NCBI GenBank assembly: GCA_025667525.1
Contig: CM046877.1
Location: 299,022,364 to 299,086,363, forward strand
Length of the DNA: 64,000 nucleotides
Reading direction: 5' to 3'
Source: Glebionis coronaria
Lineage: Eukaryota; Streptophyta; Magnoliopsida; Asterales; Asteraceae
Positions within the stretch are counted from its first letter, which is position 1; every line of letters begins with the position of its first letter. Positions 11,822 through 23,300 of the stretch are shown here, piece after piece. The position numbers and the translations under genes were made by a program. The notes beneath the pieces are model-generated. The model did no database searches, was not told the origin of the DNA, and saw only the letters and a list, made by a program, of their open reading frames with translations.

Positions 11822-13482
11822 TGATAGGTGTGTAAACACCCATCCTTTTACCACTTAATTCTGAGTAAAACGAGACCAAAACACGTATTTAATATCATTT
11901 GTTTGGAATTATGCGTGGTTTTTGTGTTTATTGTGTTTTCAGAGCCAACCGGATGGATAATGGAGAAAACATGGGATTGCACGGGATTTATCGAAGAAAA
12001 AGACTCAAGATGAAGTCTATTGTCCAAGAGATGCAAAAGATTTGAAGTCACTGGGCCTATTTGATGATTTATCGAAGAAAAGGACCAAAGATGGAAGATT
12101 TACATAAGTCGAAGAAACTCAAGTCTATTAAACGAAGAAATTAAAAGACGAGTTGAATTTAATCGACAACAAATCCCGAATCAGAATCGAAAACGTCAAC
12201 TTTTCTAAAAAGACGAGAAGACAAGAAGAACGGGAGAAAGCCCACTCACCAACCAAAAGACAAGGCTATATAAAGCCCTCCCCTCACACACTTAGAGCCA
12301 GTTAGTTTTTGGAGTTTTTCTCTCCTCCATCTTTTTCTCTTTTTCTGTTTCGTATCATCACCAACACCACTAGGGTGTTTGGTGATTTTGATCTTTGTTT
12401 CTCAAATCTTGTAATTTTAATCTTTGTTTTATCTTGTTAAAACATTAATCATCAATACAAGTTCTTGTTTAATCTTACCATTTCATCTTGTTCAACATCA
12501 TCTTTCTTTTCAAGTTCTTAAGTTCTTATTTGGTTGAGTTTTGATTTTAAAAAGTTGTTGGATTTGTGTTCTTACTGTTGGGATTTGTTACTTATGGTTA
12601 TTAGATGATTTGTGGTTAATTTGGTAAAATCTTTTTGAGTGTTTAGTTTGATTTTGGATCAAAACGTTTTTCCTTGTTCTTCGGTAAAGTTACTGTTTCT
12701 GAGTGTTCCCAGGTTCCGGATGAACACCAAAGTTCCGGATGAACACCCAAGTTCCGAATGAATATGTCCTTTAAAAGTTCCGAATGAGTTTTTGTTTAAA
12801 AGTTCCGAATGAATTAAAAAGTTCCGAATGAGTTTTTTGTTTAAAAGTTCCGAATGAGTTTTTGTTTAAAAGTTCCGAATGAATTAAAAAGTTCCGAATG
12901 AGTTTTTTGTTTAAAAGTTCCGATTAAAGTTCCGGGTGAAAGTTCCGAACCAATCTTCCGAATAAAGTTCCGGGTGAAAAGTTCCGACCCAACTTCCGAG
13001 CCAAACTTCCGAACGAAGTTCCGAACCAAGTTCCGGGTGAAGTTCCGGATAAACTTCCGAAGAAAGTTCCGAGTGAAGGATTTCTAAAAGTTCCGAATGA
13101 AGACTTCCGGGTGAAAATTTCCGGATCAGTAGTTCTGAATCAAGGTTAAAACTTCCGAATCAAGTTTCTTTTAATTTTAATTACTGTTTCTTTACTGTTT
13201 CTTTTTGTATATGTTTTAATATTTCTTATTGTTTCTTCATTTTATATATTCTAAGTTTAAGTTTAATTTTAATTCCAGTATTTTAATTCAAGTTTTTATC
13301 AATAGTTATTAAATTAATTGTTTTCGATTTAAGTTTTCATTTTAGCACACTTAAACTTTTTAGTAGATTAGAAAACTAAACCCCCTTTTTTAGTAACCAA
13401 GAACAATCATTCCACTTAAGGCCGAGATCAATTCGAGAGGACTGAGAGATTAAAATTGAACCCATAGAAAATCAGTGTATCA
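11822..13482 (+). repeat. Element A, 3' LTR
   Basis: Same sequence as 2331-3990 with about a dozen differences by eye, including one inserted G late in the LTR. Ends CAGTGTATCA, followed by the duplication GTAAC. TATA box at 12267-12274; TTCCG array at 12712-13166. Confidence 0.95.
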
Positions 13483-13487
13483 GTAAC
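13483..13487. repeat. Target site duplication, right of A (GTAAC)
   Basis: Second copy of the GTAAC found at 2326-2330. Confidence 0.95.
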
Positions 13488-13967
13488 TGAACTTTTTTTA
13501 TGGTCTGATCTATACGTGGCATAACAGAGCAGGTATACCCCTTGGAGGGTACCCTGAATTACCGAGGGCCTGGTTTAGAAGATATACATGAGTTATGAGT
13601 CTTTACTCATGCCTTGAGAAAATATTCATATGACAAGTGTCCTGACTGGTGTCTTCAGATGTGAAACTGAATAAAGTTAAAATCTTGGTCGTAAAATCAG
13701 AATTGGCGGATCGGTTAGTTGCTGTCATGATAGCGGTCACTGTCGTCTTGTCTGTCAGTTTCATGACTGTCATGAAACTATTCTACTGAGTGGCCGGCTG
13801 GGTAACGGTTCCCACTCTTCTGACTGAAAGAATAGCTGAGTGACGTGTGACATCTAACTGAGGAGGTAAAGGCATGTAATGGGATGGTAGTGTATGATGG
13901 TTGAAGTATATTCTTGTCTGGAATTTCAAATCTATAGTTCCGTCCTTGCTCTGTATAATCTTCATAT

Positions 13968-14111
13968 TATGAACAACATCAGCATCTTGTGGAATCTCCA
14001 AGGTATGAGTAGCATCAGCGTCTTGTAAAGTCTCCAAAGTATGAGAAGCATCAGTATCTTGTAAAATCTCCAACTTATGAGCAACATCAGCATCTGGTAG
14101 AATATCGACAA
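13968..14111 (-). repeat. 36-bp tandem repeat, four units
   Basis: Units begin TATGARYARCATCAGYRTCT at 13968, 14004, 14040 and 14076. On the - strand they translate as 12-residue repeats of the type LEILQDTDASHT. The period is a multiple of three and the frame stays open across all units, but there is no sign of a larger gene. Confidence 0.8.
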
Positions 14112-14619
14112 GTGGAAAACGCCTGAGATGATTGAGGATCGATTAACAATACACATGGAGTAAGGTACATGGAGTACACCTTGAATAATGTACATGAAGT
14201 ACAAATGAAATACTGTACTTGGAGTACACATGATATGATCGGTACTGGTGTCGACCATCTGACATGATCAAAGGAGGCAAATGTTTAAGCGGTTAATGGA
14301 CCAATTGAAGAAAACAACATGATAGACGGGTTACATCCAAACATATATAATTCCAGTTGTATATGGAAGCACGAAGACATGATTCAACGAAATTTCATCA
14401 CTGATTTACATGAAGCATAATTGCTGAAATCCCAAAATGACTATCATGAGAGCATGATTAAAGAAGTTCATCACTGGATCACGTGAAAGCATTCTCAGCA
14501 TGGAGGAGCATGAAACGATTTCACATGATGAAACATGAAAACATAATCAACATGAAGAAACATGGAATAAGCATATAAGATACATGGAATGATTATAACG
14601 ACATAATCGACGAAATTTG

Positions 14620-14814
14620 TCATGAGCAAGGGTAAACACCTATGGGTCGGTCCACAAAACAAAATCTGACATGAACAAGTGTGAACGCCTATGGGTCAGT
14701 TCACAAAGCAAAATCTGACATGAACAAGTGTGAACGCCTATGGGTCGAGTCACAAAACAAAATCTGACATGAACAAGTGTGAACGCCTATGGGTCGGTTC
14801 CTAATCAAAATTCG
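14620..14814 (-). repeat. 49-bp tandem repeat, four units, in element D leader
   Basis: Units of 49 bp, each containing GTGAACGCCTATGGGTC, start at 14620, 14668, 14717 and 14766. Element B carries about two diverged units of this sequence in its own leader (about 18790-18870, opposite strand). Confidence 0.85.
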
Positions 14815-14988
14815 TAAAAAAGCAGATGCGACTAAGTATGGCCAGTCCTGTACCAACCCTTTACATAGTCAAAATTTTAGGAAACTGACTGATAGAATGC
14901 ATGAGAAACATGGAAGACAACAACGCCAAAATCTAAGAAGTTCCTGGTGACTACCCAGTAGTCACAGGTTAAGTTTTTAGAGCCTACG

Positions 14989-15013
14989 GGTCGAAACCTT
15001 GGGCTCTGATACC
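14989..15013 (-). promoter_or_regulatory. Primer binding site of D, tRNA-iMet type
   Basis: On the - strand, GGTATCAGAGCCCAAGG sits just inside the LTR end and matches the usual initiator tRNA-Met site. Confidence 0.75.
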
Positions 15014-15018
15014 CTAAT

Positions 15019-15625
15019 TGTAACACCCTACTTTGATAAGTGGACCGCTACGTGTATTTATGGCGTGTCATCAAAGCATGCAAGGTAATACGTAATAATA
15101 CATACATGCCCATAAAGGAAAACTGGAATCAAACATCGGCTCCCAAACATAAACTCAAAAATCTACATAAAGTAAATGAAATGCAAAACGAATAGAAGTA
15201 TAAGGTAGCTCCCATCCTATGCACATCCGCTAAATGCTCAAGTCCATCCTTGGGTACCTGCCGTATGAGTCATGGAAAGAAAAATACGACTGAGCAATAC
15301 GCTCAGTGAACGGATATAATGACATGATAAGAATATCAGGAATATAAAAGAAAGATTTGGAATACTAAGTTGAACAGATAAAATGAAGCTGAAAGAATGA
15401 TAAGTAAAATGCAGTGGAACTGTGTATGTCCTGGAAAACCTGGTTTATAATTTGTAAAATTGAACTGATAATTGATAAAGCTTAAAACATGTATATATTG
15501 TATTTTAAGTACGAAGAGCTTATATAGGTCATGTAATATAACAGCGTGTGCATGAATACATAGAGGGGTGACCTCGTCATGCTATAGAGGGGTGACCTCT
15601 AACTGATAACTAGGTGGAGGGATCA
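15019..15625 (-). repeat. Element D 5' LTR, part 1
   Basis: Begins on the + strand with TGTAACACCC, the complement of the GGGTGTTACA end seen in element B's LTR. It shares with B's LTR (opposite strand) a block near 15545-15620 containing GAGGGGTGACCTC. It is interrupted at 15626 by element B; the next D part is 35139-35399. Confidence 0.85.
15621..15625. repeat. Left flank of B (GATCA), presumed target duplication
   Basis: The five bases before B's 5' LTR. The matching right copy is missing because B's right end is deleted, so this is presumed only. Confidence 0.4.
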
Positions 15626-16178
15626 TGTAAAACCCGCATGCTTTTACCATGAATAGTACCCTTAAGATCGTACGTACTAGATTAAAACTTTCCTTTTATA
15701 GTATGATTACGTTCACGTGTTAGAATTTTACGTATTACGTACGTGTTAGAACACGATAAGTATTTATTACGTACGAACACACAATAATTATTTAACAATA
15801 ATTAATCACGAACATGCGATCATGAAATCATGAACGTAATTAAATCACGAACTAATATTAGTTACGTATATATATATTTATTACGAACACGAATAAATAT
15901 ATTAAGTCACGGTTAATATTTAACGAGAACACATAAAACACGAACAAGACTAATCACGAATGTACACTTAAATAATTAGACACGGAAAACGGTACGGGTA
16001 CCCCATGTGGGGCCCCCTTACCCGTGGCTACATCAAGGAGATGGGCCAAGCCCATCTAAAATTTTACTAAGAATGGGTTAAGGTAAATTTTGCTAGTCAT
16101 TTTTACTTTACAATAAAATAAATCAAAAACCTAAAAAAGTTTTCTCCTTCTCCTTCTTTCTCCCACTTGGCCGCCGCA

Positions 16179-16203
16179 TATAAACACACCAAAGGGGGTG
16201 TTT
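16179..16203 (+). promoter_or_regulatory. TATA box and overlapping hairpin, element B
   Basis: TATAAA (16179-16184) runs into AAACACACC (16182-16190), which can pair with GGGGTGTTT (16195-16203) at eight of nine positions across an AAAG loop. The 3' LTR repeats this from 24458. Confidence 0.55.
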
Positions 16204-16449
16204 GTTTGATTTTGATCTTGATTTTGGTGCAAGTGTTCGTGTGTGTTCATCCTCGTTAGATCCACGCATTCGGTATACCTTTTTAATCCTTCTTTCTTTT
16301 GTTTTGATTTAATAAATTAAATAAGAACATGATGTTTTTAAAAACCTAATTAAAAACATAATTCAAAAAAGTAAATGGTTATTGGGTAAATCAAAAAGGA
16401 GGATTTTGGGGGTGTTGTTGTGGATGACGCCTAAACCGAACCCCAAGGG

Positions 16450-16504
16450 GGTCTCGGTTTGGCTTATAGACCACCACCGAGACCACAAGGTCTCGGTTTG
16501 GTGG
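16450..16504 (+). other. Three-part inverted repeat, possible alternative stems
   Basis: GGTCTCGGT (16450-16458), ACCGAGACC (16476-16484) and GGTCTCGGT (16489-16497). The middle piece can pair with either neighbour. The second pairing has a 4-nt loop and extends through CCACC/GGTGG. Confidence 0.6.
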
Positions 16505-17039
16505 TGTGGGTCCCACGGCAGCAGCAAACAGGGGAGAACCCCGAAGTGGTTCAGGGTATGGTGTCGATTTCAGGTCCGGTTCATGGTTTCTAGTCACGAT
16601 CCGGTTCATGGTTTATGTTAAAGTTATGTTTTTAATAATCATATGTTATAAATTAAATTAATAAAATATGACATGATTAATTTAATAAAACATGAGTTAG
16701 GTTATATTTTAATTATTAGATTCATGAATTTTTAACCTAAGTATTTATATTTTCTAGACTTTATAATTAATTAATTATTAAAAAACATGGTTATAATTAA
16801 TTAATTAACATAACTTAGGTTATATTATTAATAATTAATAATACATGTTTTAATCCAAGTATTTAACATTATTTAATTAAAAACATGATATATTTAATTA
16901 AATACTTTTAACCTATAGTTTATTTAAATTACATGTAATAATTAATAAACTATACCTTATATCATTATGACTTAGAAAATAATCAGAAAACACATAAGCT
17001 TATATACTTAGCTTATTTAACCAGCTTATATCTAATTAT

Positions 17040-17310
17040 GGAAACTTTCTATTTTTAGAAACTTATTTAATTAAGGCTGCTAATCTATTTATGGAAACTT
17101 TCTATTTTTAGAAACTTATCTATTTTAAGCAGTAATTCTATTTTTGGAAACTTTCTATTTTTGGAAACTTTCTATTTTTGGAAACTTTCTATTTTTGGAA
17201 ACTTTCTATTTTTGGAAACATTATATTTTTAGAAACTTTCTATTTTTGGAAACTTTCTATTTTTGGTAACTTTCTATTTTTAGAAACTTTCTATTTTAGG
17301 AAACCTGCTA
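17040..17310 (+). repeat. Tandem array of TTTCTATTTTTGGAAAC in element B LTR
   Basis: About ten copies of a roughly 18-bp unit with small changes, in the transcribed part of the LTR. A decayed, reversed relative is in D's LTR near 59600-59680. Only the 5' LTR copy survives in B. Confidence 0.85.
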
Positions 17311-18570
17311 TTTTTAAAAAGTTACTTATTATTACACAGTAAGTATAATAATACATGAAATATAAGTAATACTTAATCAGAATAGACATAATGTAAGATA
17401 AATATAGTTTAAAGCTTAAAACAGTAAAACATGATATGAACGTATAAAATAAGCTAAGACATGACATAAAACCAGTTACGTATTTAGTAATCAGATACTT
17501 ATACACGTATGTATTTATGTAGCATTAGTGATACCGAAGTAGGACTCTCCTCAGTTCGTCTTCTTTGTTCACTGGACATAAGGTACGGATTCCCGTCCTT
17601 TCAGTATGGACATTCTTTCCTTATTAGGATTCCCCGTATGCAGCCAACTGTTTTCCCGTAGTATAAGTTTACATGTTTGATTTGCTTATGTTTAATTTAG
17701 AATACCTATAGCCATATACATGCATGACCAGTTTCACCTAGTTATGGAGGTACCATAACCATAACACTAGAGTCACTGGTGTTATGACTTCACCACGGCG
17801 GAGTGATTGCTCGGGGCGTCCCTTCAGCTTTTGGCCATATTATTATATTTATCATGTGGGGCGTATGGGTGCATCCTAGTTACATGTTTTCAGTAGATTA
17901 CTCAGTGTGAATGTGGTGTGTGCCTTGCATCCTTCACAAGGAGCTGATCCCTCCTACCTAAAACCAGTATAATAAATTAGAGGCAGCCCCTCTAATTTGC
18001 ATGATGAGGTCACCCCTCCAGGTATTCATGCACGGTGGATTTTCATGACCTATATTGGCTAATGGTAGAATATGTTAAACAGTTTTTATAAGATAAACAT
18101 AAGGTTTTTCAAACTATAAAACCAGTTTTAACAAGACTTAACCAGGTTATTAGGGACTTAGTTTCTTCCGCTGTTATATGTTTTATGCTTATCCTATTCA
18201 TGATTTATTGTACGTCCGTGCACTGAGCGTATTGCTCAGCCGTTTTCCTTTTCTATATTCCCAAAACGGCAGGTACTCAGGGCCGCTCGTAGACTTTAAG
18301 CGTACGTGCATATGGACTGGAAGCTTTCTAGCCTTTCTTTACTTTATGCATTATCTTTACTTTGATACTCTTGCTATGGACATTGTTTAGTCCTTTCCTT
18401 TATAGTGCTTATGTTTGTGTGTGATGAGCTTTACTTTTGGACTACCGATGTTTGATTCCGGTATTTCCCTTTTATGGTCATGTAATGTTTAGACATTTTT
18501 CCTTGTATGCTTTGATGACACGCCATAATTACGCGTGACATTCCATTATCAAAATGGGGTGTTACAATTA

Positions 18571-18595
18571 TTGTATCAGACCCAAGGCTTCGACC
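18571..18595 (+). promoter_or_regulatory. Primer binding site of B, mutated tRNA-iMet type
   Basis: TTGTATCAGACCCAAGG lies 4 nt after the LTR end. The usual site begins TGGTATCAGAG, so B has at least two changes in the core. Confidence 0.7.
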
Positions 18596-19018
18596 TGTAG
18601 GCTCTCAAAATATGACATGTGATTAGTGGGTAGTCACTATGGTCTTTCTAGAACTGACAATCGTTTTCATGAATTCATCATTTTTATGCATACATATATA
18701 TGTCATTGTCGCAAGTTTATGACTAAGTAATGGTTGGTACAGGACTGGCCCTATTTAGTCGCATGTGTTTTATCGAAACTTTTAAATTTGGGACCGACCC
18801 ATAGGCGTCCCCTCGTCATATCTTTTATTTTGGGTGAACTGACCTTAGGCGTTCACTCTCGAGCATACAAAAGTTTTCATAAAACTGCATCATGCATTCA
18901 TACACAAATTTTCTTGCATAAAATTTTTCTCTGGATTTATTGGTGTAAATTTTTTTTCATGTATATATATATTTTATGTTTTGATCTGTTAATCATATAT
19001 TTTATGTTATACTATCAG
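18596..19018 (+). other. Element B untranslated leader
   Basis: No ORF of its own. It holds about two diverged units of the 49-bp repeat seen in D (near 18790-18870) and ends in TACTATCAG directly before the gag ATG, which resembles a 3' splice site. Confidence 0.55.
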
Positions 19019-19750
19019 ATGGTTCTCACACGCGAACAGGAACAACTCAATGCTGTAATCCAAGCTGCAATGCAAGCTTTGCTTCCTCAACTGAGGAACG
19101 ACATCAGGGCTGAGGTTCAAGCTGCCAAAAATCAGCAGCATAACCAAGCACCTCTTCCTCCTCCTCCAGTGACATTAGCAGTATGGCTGGGGAGATTCAA
19201 CAAGCTCCGTCCTCGAGCTTTTGAGAAAACAGATAGCCCCAGTGATGCTGAAATTTGGTTGGCTCGCATCGAGAAGATTTTCAATGCTATGGGTTGTGAC
19301 CCCGCGTTCAAGGCGAGGTTGGCATGCTATCGGTTCGAAGGCGATGTGCTAAATTGGTGGTTAGCGTTGATGCAGTCTGAGGGAGGTGACGATTGGGTTG
19401 CTGGTTTGACATGGGCTCAGTTCAAAGACAGGGTGATGGAGCAGTTCTTTCCCAAGGCTGAGCAAGACAAGCTCAAGAGGGAATACCATGGAATCCGACA
19501 GAGAGTTAGGGAGAATAGCAATGAGTTTATGCAGCGCTTTCTTCGCTTAGCTGGTTTCCTTGGTGCATCAGCAGGTACTCCTAAAGAGCAGGCACACCAC
19601 TTTAGGTGGGCTCTTCGCACATCGGTCGCAAACAATCTGGTGTGTGCTACGTTCACTACTGTAGCACAAGTGGCCGATGCAGCACGTAAGCTGGAGATGT
19701 TGCAGGAGAGAGATGAGTTTGGGGAAGCTGAGAGACCCGACAAGAGGTAA
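19019..19750 (+). CDS. Element B gag, first exon / unspliced short Gag
   Basis: From the ATG at 19019 (MVLTREQEQLNAVIQ) the frame is open for 243 residues to TAA at 19748-19750. The start is chosen because the gag similarity begins there; the open frame further upstream is leader DNA. It has a helical Gln-rich N terminus followed by the retrotransposon gag core, with W-LARIEKIF, FEGDVLNWW, TWAQFKDRVMEQFFP and EFMQRFLRLAG blocks. The stop lies inside what looks like an intron (19747-19830). Unspliced RNA would therefore give a Gag lacking the nucleocapsid, and spliced RNA would continue into it. No stop or frameshift is visible in this exon. Confidence 0.8.
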   Translation: MVLTREQEQLNAVIQAAMQALLPQLRNDIRAEVQAAKNQQHNQAPLPPPPVTLAVWLGRFNKLRPRAFEKTDSPSDAEIWLARIEKIFNAMGCDPAFKARLACYRFEGDVLNWWLALMQSEGGDDWVAGLTWAQFKDRVMEQFFPKAEQDKLKREYHGIRQRVRENSNEFMQRFLRLAGFLGASAGTPKEQAHHFRWALRTSVANNLVCATFTTVAQVADAARKLEMLQERDEFGEAERPDKR

Positions 19751-19830
19751 ACATTCGTATTCAAGCAGTGATCAATCCGTATTCTTTCCATATATGTCAA
19801 TTATTCATCTCTTTAAACTGTATATTCTAG
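19747..19830 (+). other. Putative intron 1 in element B gag (84 nt)
   Basis: Donor AAGAG|GTAAAC, acceptor TATATTCTAG|GCAG, AT-rich between. Removal keeps the frame (phase 2) and skips an immediate TAA stop. Confidence 0.65.
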
Positions 19831-20340
19831 GCAGAAAACTGGGGACCGGTCTCCGCCGGCTACTCAGCAGCAGCCTCATCAGCCCAAGGGAAACGGTCAG
19901 ACTAACGACCGTTCTGCTACGGATAGGCGTGGCGGTAATGATAATTACCGTAACAACGCTGGACACTCCAACAGCATCAGGTCTTAATACTTACGCATTT
20001 TCTTATGAATTCATGTTATAACTCATATTCTGACACTTTAGCAAAACTTCTACCAGGAACCATGGAAACGGTAGGGACCAGAACCAGAGAGGTTCACAGC
20101 CTAGCCGTCCAGCTATCACTGGTATTCCATCTTATGATTATCCGCATTGTCCTTTGTACCCTATTATCATGTCTTATGTAAAATGTTTTATCAGGTCCTC
20201 AGCTAGCCAGAGCACCTACTGGAGGATATACTCATCCTCTTTGCTCTACTTGCCACCGTAGGCACCCACGGCCATGTCGTCGTAACACTGACGCATGCTT
20301 CAAGTGTGGTCTTCCTGGCCATATCATGAAGGATTGCCGT
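19831..20340 (+). CDS. Element B gag exons 2-4: linker and nucleocapsid
   Basis: Exon 2 (19831-19980) and exon 3 (20042-20121) encode a hydrophilic linker rich in Gln, Asn, Arg and Gly. Exon 4 starts at 20195 and encodes a Cys/His cluster and then a canonical CCHC knuckle [14 protein letters not shown] (20296-20337). It runs without a break into protease. The three exons share one frame only if the segments 19747-19830, 19981-20041 and 20122-20194 are removed. Unspliced, each boundary meets a stop within a few codons to twenty codons. Splicing is inferred from site motifs and frame, not shown. Confidence 0.6.
19981..20041 (+). other. Putative intron 2 in element B gag (61 nt)
   Basis: Donor CATCAG|GTCTTA, acceptor ACACTTTAG|CA. 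The frame is restored on removal; retention gives TAA two codons in. It is short for a plant intron. Confidence 0.5.
20122..20194 (+). other. Putative intron 3 in element B gag (73 nt)
   Basis: Donor CACTG|GTATTC, acceptor TTTTATCAG|GTCC. Removal joins a Gly codon and reads into the zinc-knuckle exon; retention ends at TAA near 20178. Confidence 0.6.
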
Positions 20341-23300
20341 AAGGGCGAGATGGAGGGCACATCGAGACATGCTGATACCAAGCTGCCTCCTACCACTGGG
20401 CGTGTCTACACGACATCTCGAGACCAGGCCAACAAGTCTACAGGTACCATCACTGGAATCTTGTATATGTATGGTCAAGCTGTGTGTGTTCTTTTCGATA
20501 CGGGTGCTACTCACTCGGTCATTTCTACTTCTTATGCTAAGAACATTAGGATGCTCCACATGCCACTAAAGAATAGACTTACTATTTCCACGCCTTTGAG
20601 GGACTCTGTATTAATCACCCATGTATACAAGAGTCTTCCCCTAGAATTCGACGATAAGGTTCGTCCTGTTGACGCACTTCCGCTGGACATGAATGACTTC
20701 GACATGATTTTGGGCATGGATTGGCTATCCAAGCATCATGCTACCATAGACTGCCATTCATATCGAGTTATCTTCGGTGATGTTAATGCACCAGATTATA
20801 TTCATAACGGGTTCGTACCCGGACGGTCTGTACAAATCATATCTTCCCTACAAGCGCGTGCACTACTGTCACATTGCTGCGAGGGTTATCTAGCTACGGT
20901 TCACGACATGGATGCTGAATCTCCATCAATTCAGGATCAACCAATAGTGTCGGAATTCCAAGATGTATTTCCAGCAGAACTTCCAGGCATACCACCTGTA
21001 CGAGAAGTGGAATTCAATATCGAGCTTATTCCAGGAGCTGAACCAATCTCTAAGGCTCCTTATCGCATGGCTCCCATAGAGCTGAAGGATCAACTGCAAG
21101 AGCTTCTAGAACGAGGTTTCATTCGACCGAGCGCATCTCCATGGGGCGCACCGGTCTTATTTGTTAAGAAGAAGGACGGCAGTATGCGTCTTTGCATAGA
21201 CTATCGCGAGCTCAACAAGATTACTATCCGAAATAGGTATCCACTGCAGCGTATAGACGGTCTGTTTGACCAACTCCAAGGGTCCAAACACTTCTCCAAG
21301 ATTGATCTTAGGTAAGGCTATCATCAGCTACGGGTCAAGGAGCAGGATATCGCCAAGACTGCTTTTCGTACCCGCTATGGCCACTATGAGTTTGTAGTCA
21401 TGCCATTCGGCCTGACAAATGCGCCAGCAGTGTTCATGGACTTGATGAACAGAATCTTCCATGAATTTCTGGACAAGTTCGTCATTGTCTTCATCGATGA
21501 CATCTTGATTTTCTCAAAGTCCAAGGAGGAACACGAAGACCATCTTCGTACTGTACTACAGATTCTTCGCCAGAAGCAGCTGTATGCTAAATTCTCCAAG
21601 TGTGAGTTCTGGTTAGACAAGGTGGCATTATTAGGTCACATTGTATAAGCAGAAGGAATCACTATGGATCCAGCGAAGGTTGAGGCCATTACTAAGTGGT
21701 CGAGGCCAACATCAGCGACGGAAGTCCGCAGTTTCTTAGGCTTAGCTGGTTATTACCGTAGGTTCGTGGAGAACTTTTCCCGCTTAGCACTACCATTGAC
21801 CAAACTGATGCGGAAAGGGGAGAAATTCGTCTGGACTGAAGAACGAGAGAAGAGCTTTGAAGACCTGAAGCAGAAGCTAGTATCTACACCTATTCTTACT
21901 CTCCCATCTGGTACGGGTGGATTCCAAATCTACAGTGATGCATCGGGGAAGGGACTTGGTTGTGTTCTCATGCAACATGGGAAAGTGATCGCATACGCTT
22001 CACGGCAGCTTAAGCCTTATGAAGAAAATTACCCCACGCATGACTTGGAACTTGCTGCAGTCATGTTTGCATTGAAGATATGGAGGCACTACTTATATGG
22101 AGAATCATGTGACATTTTCACGGACCACGAGAGTTTGAAGTATATCTTCACTCAACGTGAATTGAACATGAGGCAGAGAAGATGGTTAGAGCTATTGAAG
22201 GATTACGACATTAATCTACAGTATCATCCCGGAAAGGCAAATGTAGTAGCAGATGCTCTTAGCAGGAAGTCCGAAATGATCAACGAAATTAAAATTGAGG
22301 AGGAAATCATAAGAGACTTGGAACGACTAGACATCGAGATCATGGTACGTGGACAGCACGGTTACTGGGCTAATCTTAGAGTAGAACCTGAGTTACTCTC
22401 TAGGATCAAGGAAGCTCAGAAAGATGATGGAGAAATCTGGGCGATAGTACAGAATTTGGAGAAACAGACGGAATTCAGAGTAGCTGCAGATGGTATCGTA
22501 TGGCAGGGCACAAGACTTTGTGTTCCTGATGATCAAGAACTCCGGGAAGCCTTGTTAGCTGAAGCTCATATCTCCCCATTCTCTATACATCCTGGTTAGA
22601 CTAAGATGTACCATGACATCAAGAAATACTTTTGGTGGAGTGGCATGAAACAGGATGTGGCCACTTACGTCTCCAAATGTCTTACCTGCCAGCAGGTTAA
22701 GATCGAGCATCAGCGATCTGGCGGTCTCCTTCAACCGTTAGATATTCCAGAATGGAAGTGGGAAAAAATCACCATGGATTTTGTTACTGGTCTTCCGCCT
22801 TCCAAGAGGAAGCACGATGCAATATGGGTTATCGTAGATCGACTTACCAAATCAGCTCATTTCTTACTGATCCGCAAGGAAGATCCGGTAAGTAAACTCG
22901 TCGATACGTATAGAAGAGAGATCATGAGACTCCACGGTGCACCATCCAGCATCGTCTCAGACAGAGATCCTCGTTTCACTTCGCGATTCTGGAAGAGTCT
23001 GCAGAAAGCTTGGGTACACAACTTAAGCTTAGCACGGCTTTTCATCCTCAAACGGACGGACAGTCAGAGCGAACGATTCAGACATTGGAAGACATGTTGA
23101 GGTCATGTGCGTTGGAATGGATGGGTGATTGGGACGATTACATCTATTTGGTGGAGTTTTCATACAACAACAGTTGGCACGCAAGTATCAAGTGTGCTCC
23201 TTTCGAGATGTTGTATGGTAGAAAGTGTCGCGCCCCAATCTGCTGGGATCAGGTTGGCGAGCGAACACTTGAAGGACCAGAAATCATAGAGATGACCAAT

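Larger units (their letters stand above)
2331..13482 (+). mobile_element. Element A: Athila-type Ty3/gypsy retrotransposon, full length
   Basis: A complete 11.15-kb element inserted in element D. It has two LTRs of about 1660 bp, TG...CA ends, a 5-bp duplication GTAAC, a tRNA-Asp type primer site, a degenerate gag-pol, a 1.9-kb noncoding 3' region and a polypurine tract. LTR divergence by eye is about a dozen differences, so the insertion is recent. Despite this the polyprotein has three stops and three frameshifts, which suggests it was copied as an already defective RNA or is decaying quickly. Confidence 0.95.
13488..15018 (-). mobile_element. Element D, internal region, right part (gag and leader remnant)
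   Basis: Continues element D beyond A. Near 14600-15018 the - strand matches the untranslated leader of element B, including its GGGTCGGTCC-type units and primer site. From 13488 to 14600, where gag should be, I find only broken frames and local tandem repeats. No working gene is present. Confidence 0.7.
15626..18566 (+). repeat. Element B, 5' LTR
   Basis: Starts TGTAAAACCCGCATGC and ends GGGTGTTACA. It contains a TATA box with an overlapping hairpin (16179-16203), a three-part GGTCTCGGT inverted repeat (16450-16497) and a tandem array at 17040-17310. Short ORFs at 16382-16621 and elsewhere recur in the 3' LTR only because the LTR is duplicated. Confidence 0.92.

Noticed and set aside
16382..16621. 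A 79-residue protein gene, repeated at 24662-24901
   Set aside because: The two copies exist because the LTR is duplicated. No family match, and the - strand is open as well.
18734..19018. An N-terminal extension of B's Gag
   Set aside because: The frame is open by chance; this part matches the untranslated leader of D and contains its 49-bp repeat units.
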